From assembly GCF_030814225.1 (NCBI RefSeq), contig NZ_JAUSUR010000006.1, forward strand, positions 124,001 to 188,000: a stretch of 64,000 nt of DNA, written 5' to 3'. Under the pieces are notes generated by a model that did not search any database, was not told where the DNA came from, and saw only the letters and a list, made by a program, of their open reading frames with translations. Both the position numbers and the translations under genes were made by a program. Positions 61,748 to 64,000 of the stretch are shown piece by piece. The stretch comes from Breznakia pachnodae (lineage in GTDB: Bacteria > Bacillota_I > Bacilli_A > Erysipelotrichales > Erysipelotrichaceae). The number at the start of each line of letters is the position of its first letter. Within the stretch, counting starts at the first letter, position 1.

Positions 61748-62389
61748 TAATAGCCAAACATCTACTGATAGAATCTGAGCTATCTTTTCTATGCCATGAA
61801 AACCTATATTATTTGCTATCATTTCAATCTCATCCGCACTCGTACAAGCCATTGTCGATTGTGGATTTTTTCTTGTATTCCCTACCTGCTCTGCATTCGC
61901 ACCATTATGAATTGCATATGTTTCCCACCAATCCAAGTGATAATCAGAGAAGGCGCTTAGAACACAAAGTCCATCCGCTTCTAAACTGTTATATATGTTC
62001 CTTAAAAACTGCTCTTTATCACCTACAAAATGAATTACCAACAATGATAGACACAAATCAAAACATCTCTTATTTTCATATGTCTCAAAAGATGAACATT
62101 TAAACTCTGCATATTCGCTAATATTGTATTCCTCTAATTCTTCTTGTATCTTTCCTATCATGCTTTCACTTGGATCAACAAGTGTAAAACTTGCATCCTC
62201 ATAAGCATTATGAGATTTCATTACTTCTACTAATCCGCCACCAACAGATAAAATCGAATGAACTTCCTTTGCTTCTACTGGCAATACTCCATGAAATATT
62301 AAATCAAACATCAAAGAATATCCGGGGATCTTTGCTTCCATATCCTTCATATACATCGCTGCATATTCATCACTATTAAAATCTTTCAT
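61739..62389 (-). CDS. Class I SAM-dependent methyltransferase
   Basis: 216 residues. SAM motif I is ILSVGGGLVEVM (near 62-73), then FTLVDPSESM with the ribose-binding Asp, and FDLCLSLLVIHFV as the acidic motif. Small-molecule type; substrate not deducible. Confidence 0.85.
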   Translation of the reverse strand: MKDFNSDEYAAMYMKDMEAKIPGYSLMFDLIFHGVLPVEAKEVHSILSVGGGLVEVMKSHNAYEDASFTLVDPSESMIGKIQEELEEYNISEYAEFKCSSFETYENKRCFDLCLSLLVIHFVGDKEQFLRNIYNSLEADGLCVLSAFSDYHLDWWETYAIHNGANAEQVGNTRKNPQSTMACTSADEIEMIANNIGFHGIEKIAQILSVDVWLLKK

Positions 62390-62463
62390 TATATTCTCCT
62401 GTTCATATGTTACCTAAGGTTAACTTGATATAACTATATCATGTTAGACAGTGGTAGTGAAAT

Positions 62464-62492
62464 AAAAAATACACAGAATAATTCTGTGTATC
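62464..62492 (-). terminator. Terminator after the small membrane protein
   Basis: Minus strand ATACACAGAA / TTCTGTGTAT, 3-base loop, then TTTTTA. Ten base pairs. Confidence 0.8.
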
Positions 62493-62501
62493 TTCATCTA
62501 A

Positions 62502-62783
62502 TTACATTGTTGAGACGTTAAATGGATCACCTAGTGGTGTAATTCCAAATGCTGGCAAACTAAATACCAGGATAACAACTACGGCAACAATCAATGCTAA
62601 CCAATTCACAATTCTTGTTGAAATGTGCTTCTTACCTTCTGCATCAGTCATATTTCTAGTAAAGAATTTAGCAATTGGTTCTCCTATTGCATAAACAAAT
62701 CCTAGTGCAGCTAATGGTGCTCCAAGTACTAATACCCATCCCATAATTTCCGCTGGTACGCGAATACGTGCTAAAATAAACAT
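62502..62783 (-). CDS. Small membrane protein, unknown family
   Basis: 93 residues with two clear membrane segments (WVLVLGAPLAALGFVYAI and WLALIVAVVVILVFSLPAFG) and a charged middle loop (RNMTDAEGKKHIS). GGAGG precedes the start. Not recognised. It has its own terminator. Confidence 0.65.
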   Translation of the reverse strand: MFILARIRVPAEIMGWVLVLGAPLAALGFVYAIGEPIAKFFTRNMTDAEGKKHISTRIVNWLALIVAVVVILVFSLPAFGITPLGDPFNVSTM

Positions 62784-62855
62784 TTTTTCTCCTCCTAATA
62801 AACACTCTTCACCAATTAAGACATTCTTCCCTCAAAAAAGGTTCAGATTTCTTTT

Positions 62856-62884
62856 ATAGTAATATGTCTATACAAATACGTCAA
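62856..62884 (-). promoter_or_regulatory. Possible promoter of the small membrane protein
   Basis: Minus strand TTGACG, 17 bp, TACTAT (or TATAAA three bases on). Predicted leader about 70 bases. Confidence 0.4.
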
Positions 62885-62888
62885 TAGT

Positions 62889-63329
62889 TTATTTCCCACT
62901 ATTAACTGGCTTCTTTTTAAAACTAATGAGTGTCAATACTTCATTTAATTCCTCTTTATTATTTGTGAGTGGATAATTAATCCACCCTCCATGATCCCCA
63001 CATGGATAGCGTTCTTCCCATAACTTTTTTGTCTGTGGTAAGAAAGACTCAAAGTTTTCTTCTATCTTTGGAACACAATTATCACCAAGCTGCATCATTA
63101 CTATGACTCGTTCGTCTTCAAAGAATACATACACCAAATGATTTGCTTTATGCGCATATTTGTATCCCCATCCATAGTTGTTACCAAATGGAAAGCGTAA
63201 TTCTTTTTTTAAGTCATAGCGATTTCTTAGTTCATCTTCTAATTCTACTAAAATATCCCAAGAACCTTTAATTTTTTCTTTAATTTCATCTATTGTTGGT
63301 TCTTTACTTTTATCTAGCATTCTACTCAT
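62889..63329 (-). CDS. DUF3788 family protein
   Basis: 146 residues. RFPFGNNYGWGYKYAHKANHLVYVFF and MMQLGDNC, WINYPLTN.KEELNEV match the DUF3788 layout (a cytoplasmic alpha/beta fold, unknown role). Overlaps the glycerol dehydrogenase gene by 8 bp and has GGAGG before its ATG. Confidence 0.78.
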   Translation of the reverse strand: MSRMLDKSKEPTIDEIKEKIKGSWDILVELEDELRNRYDLKKELRFPFGNNYGWGYKYAHKANHLVYVFFEDERVIVMMQLGDNCVPKIEENFESFLPQTKKLWEERYPCGDHGGWINYPLTNNKEELNEVLTLISFKKKPVNSGK

Positions 63330-64000
63330 GGTTAGCCTCCTTACAGCTTTCTACAAAGCGAATTGCATTTTCTAATTTATCCATATCCATCTCATAAGGG
63401 ACATTATGAATATTTGTTAACTTTTCAAAGCACTCGTCCTCTACTAGCTTCATTGTCTCCTTGTTCATTTCAATCCCTAAGGCTTGTAACGTAGTAGGTA
63501 ACCCAATTTGTGTACATAGTTGGTATACTTCTTCAAACATTTGTTTATTTCCTTCACATGCAAGTTGAACAAGCGTTGCATAAGCAACTACTTCTCCATG
63601 CATGTTTTGTTTATTACTCTTTACTTTAGTAAGTGCATTATGTAATGTATGAGCGATTGATAATCCACCACTTTCAAAACCAATTCCACTTAATAAAATA
63701 TTTGTTTCTATGATGTTCTCCACTGCATCACTTACGATTCCATATTTAACATCATCTACAGCACTAAGCGCATATTCCATCACACTTTCATAACATGCCT
63801 TTGCTATCATAAGTGCAGAGTAGGTTACTGTTCCACCAGCGTCTGTAGTTTTTTTTGCTTCATAACATGCTCTTGCTTCAATATAAGTTGAAAGCGCATC
63901 TCCTATACCTGCTATAAATAACCGTAGTGGTGCTTTCACAATTACATCCTCGTCAACCAATACAGCACTAAGACTGCGTTTTAGATGAAGGTAAGAATCG
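63322..64000 (-). CDS. gldA: Glycerol dehydrogenase, C-terminal part (cut by window edge)
   Basis: Iron/zinc-type NAD+ alcohol dehydrogenase. The open frame runs to the window edge; the N-terminal Rossmann half lies outside. Visible are VDEDVIVKAPLRLFIAGIGDALSTYIEA (metal-binding Asp in GDALSTY), SGLGFESGGLSIAHTLHNAL-like block (His ligand in IAHTLHNAL) and NMHGEVVAYATLV (second His). It oxidises glycerol to dihydroxyacetone. The DUF3788 gene follows with an 8 bp overlap. Confidence 0.9.
   Translation of the reverse strand, partial: DSYLHLKRSLSAVLVDEDVIVKAPLRLFIAGIGDALSTYIEARACYEAKKTTDAGGTVTYSALMIAKACYESVMEYALSAVDDVKYGIVSDAVENIIETNILLSGIGFESGGLSIAHTLHNALTKVKSNKQNMHGEVVAYATLVQLACEGNKQMFEEVYQLCTQIGLPTTLQALGIEMNKETMKLVEDECFEKLTNIHNVPYEMDMDKLENAIRFVESCKEANHE

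Overview
The window is AT-rich, densely coded DNA from a low-GC Gram-positive bacterium. AGGAGG-type ribosome-binding sites, short intergenic gaps, rho-independent terminators with long T-runs, a cre-like box, mannose- and lactose-family PTS operons, AsnA, a cold-shock protein, lipoproteins with lipoboxes and BglG/GntR regulators all point to Firmicutes. An anaerobic or fermentative gut lineage such as Erysipelotrichia fits best, but the sequence alone does not fix the genus. I saw no rRNA, tRNA, CRISPR array, IS element or prophage. Most genes are on the minus strand.

Layout. 1-5.8 kb: citrate synthase (cut by the window edge) diverges from aconitase, followed by TspO, a PAP2 phosphatase, a lactate-dehydrogenase-family enzyme with a GNAT gene, and a cold-shock gene. 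5.8-6.8 kb: an Abi_2/AbiF-like HEPN gene preceded by its own promoter and a very short, strongly structured RNA. 6.9-11.5 kb: flavodoxin/DUF3793, two tandem GntR-UTRA regulators, a GNAT protein and a MATE pump. 11.6-17.4 kb: an eight-gene mannose-family PTS operon with a FrlB-like deglycase, a FrlC-like epimerase, a HAD phosphatase broken by an in-frame amber codon, and a DeoC-like aldolase. Its promoter carries a cre box and a possible operator. This looks like an Amadori-sugar (fructosamine) utilisation operon.

18-28.6 kb: a RhuM-Fic protein with a nearby candidate small RNA, a calcium-type P-ATPase, an Fe-S biosynthesis-family protein, CoA-disulfide reductase with rhodanese, AsnA, an AI-2E-family membrane protein and DUF1003. 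28.7-41.5 kb is the most unusual part. It has a lactococcin-972-like bacteriocin operon (secreted peptide, DUF1430 membrane protein, canonical ABC ATPase), then two paralogous four-gene cassettes (response regulator, histidine kinase, FtsX-like permease, ABC-like protein). A third ABC-like gene and an HdeD-like gene lie between the cassettes. All three ABC-like proteins lack the Walker A lysine/serine motif and the catalytic glutamate. Both regulator promoters share the same direct-repeat architecture.

41.5-51.6 kb: YaaA, YibE/F, a large surface metallophosphoesterase and a lactose/cellobiose-family PTS operon (regulator, EIIA, EIIB, EIIC, 6-phospho-beta-glucosidase). 51.7-64 kb: small lipoprotein, S51 peptidase, an operon of an unknown protein plus a transglutaminase-like lipoprotein plus a SUKH protein, UMF1-type MFS, tyrosine phosphatase, dCMP deaminase, an NmrA-like protein with an unlisted 58-residue gene behind it, phosphoglycerate mutase, a methyltransferase, a small membrane protein, DUF3788 and the C-terminal part of glycerol dehydrogenase cut by the right edge.

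The strongest candidates for new biology are (i) the dead-ATPase/permease/two-component cassettes beside a bacteriocin operon, (ii) the HEPN Abi gene with an adjacent structured RNA, and (iii) the putative Amadori-PTS operon with its amber-interrupted phosphatase.
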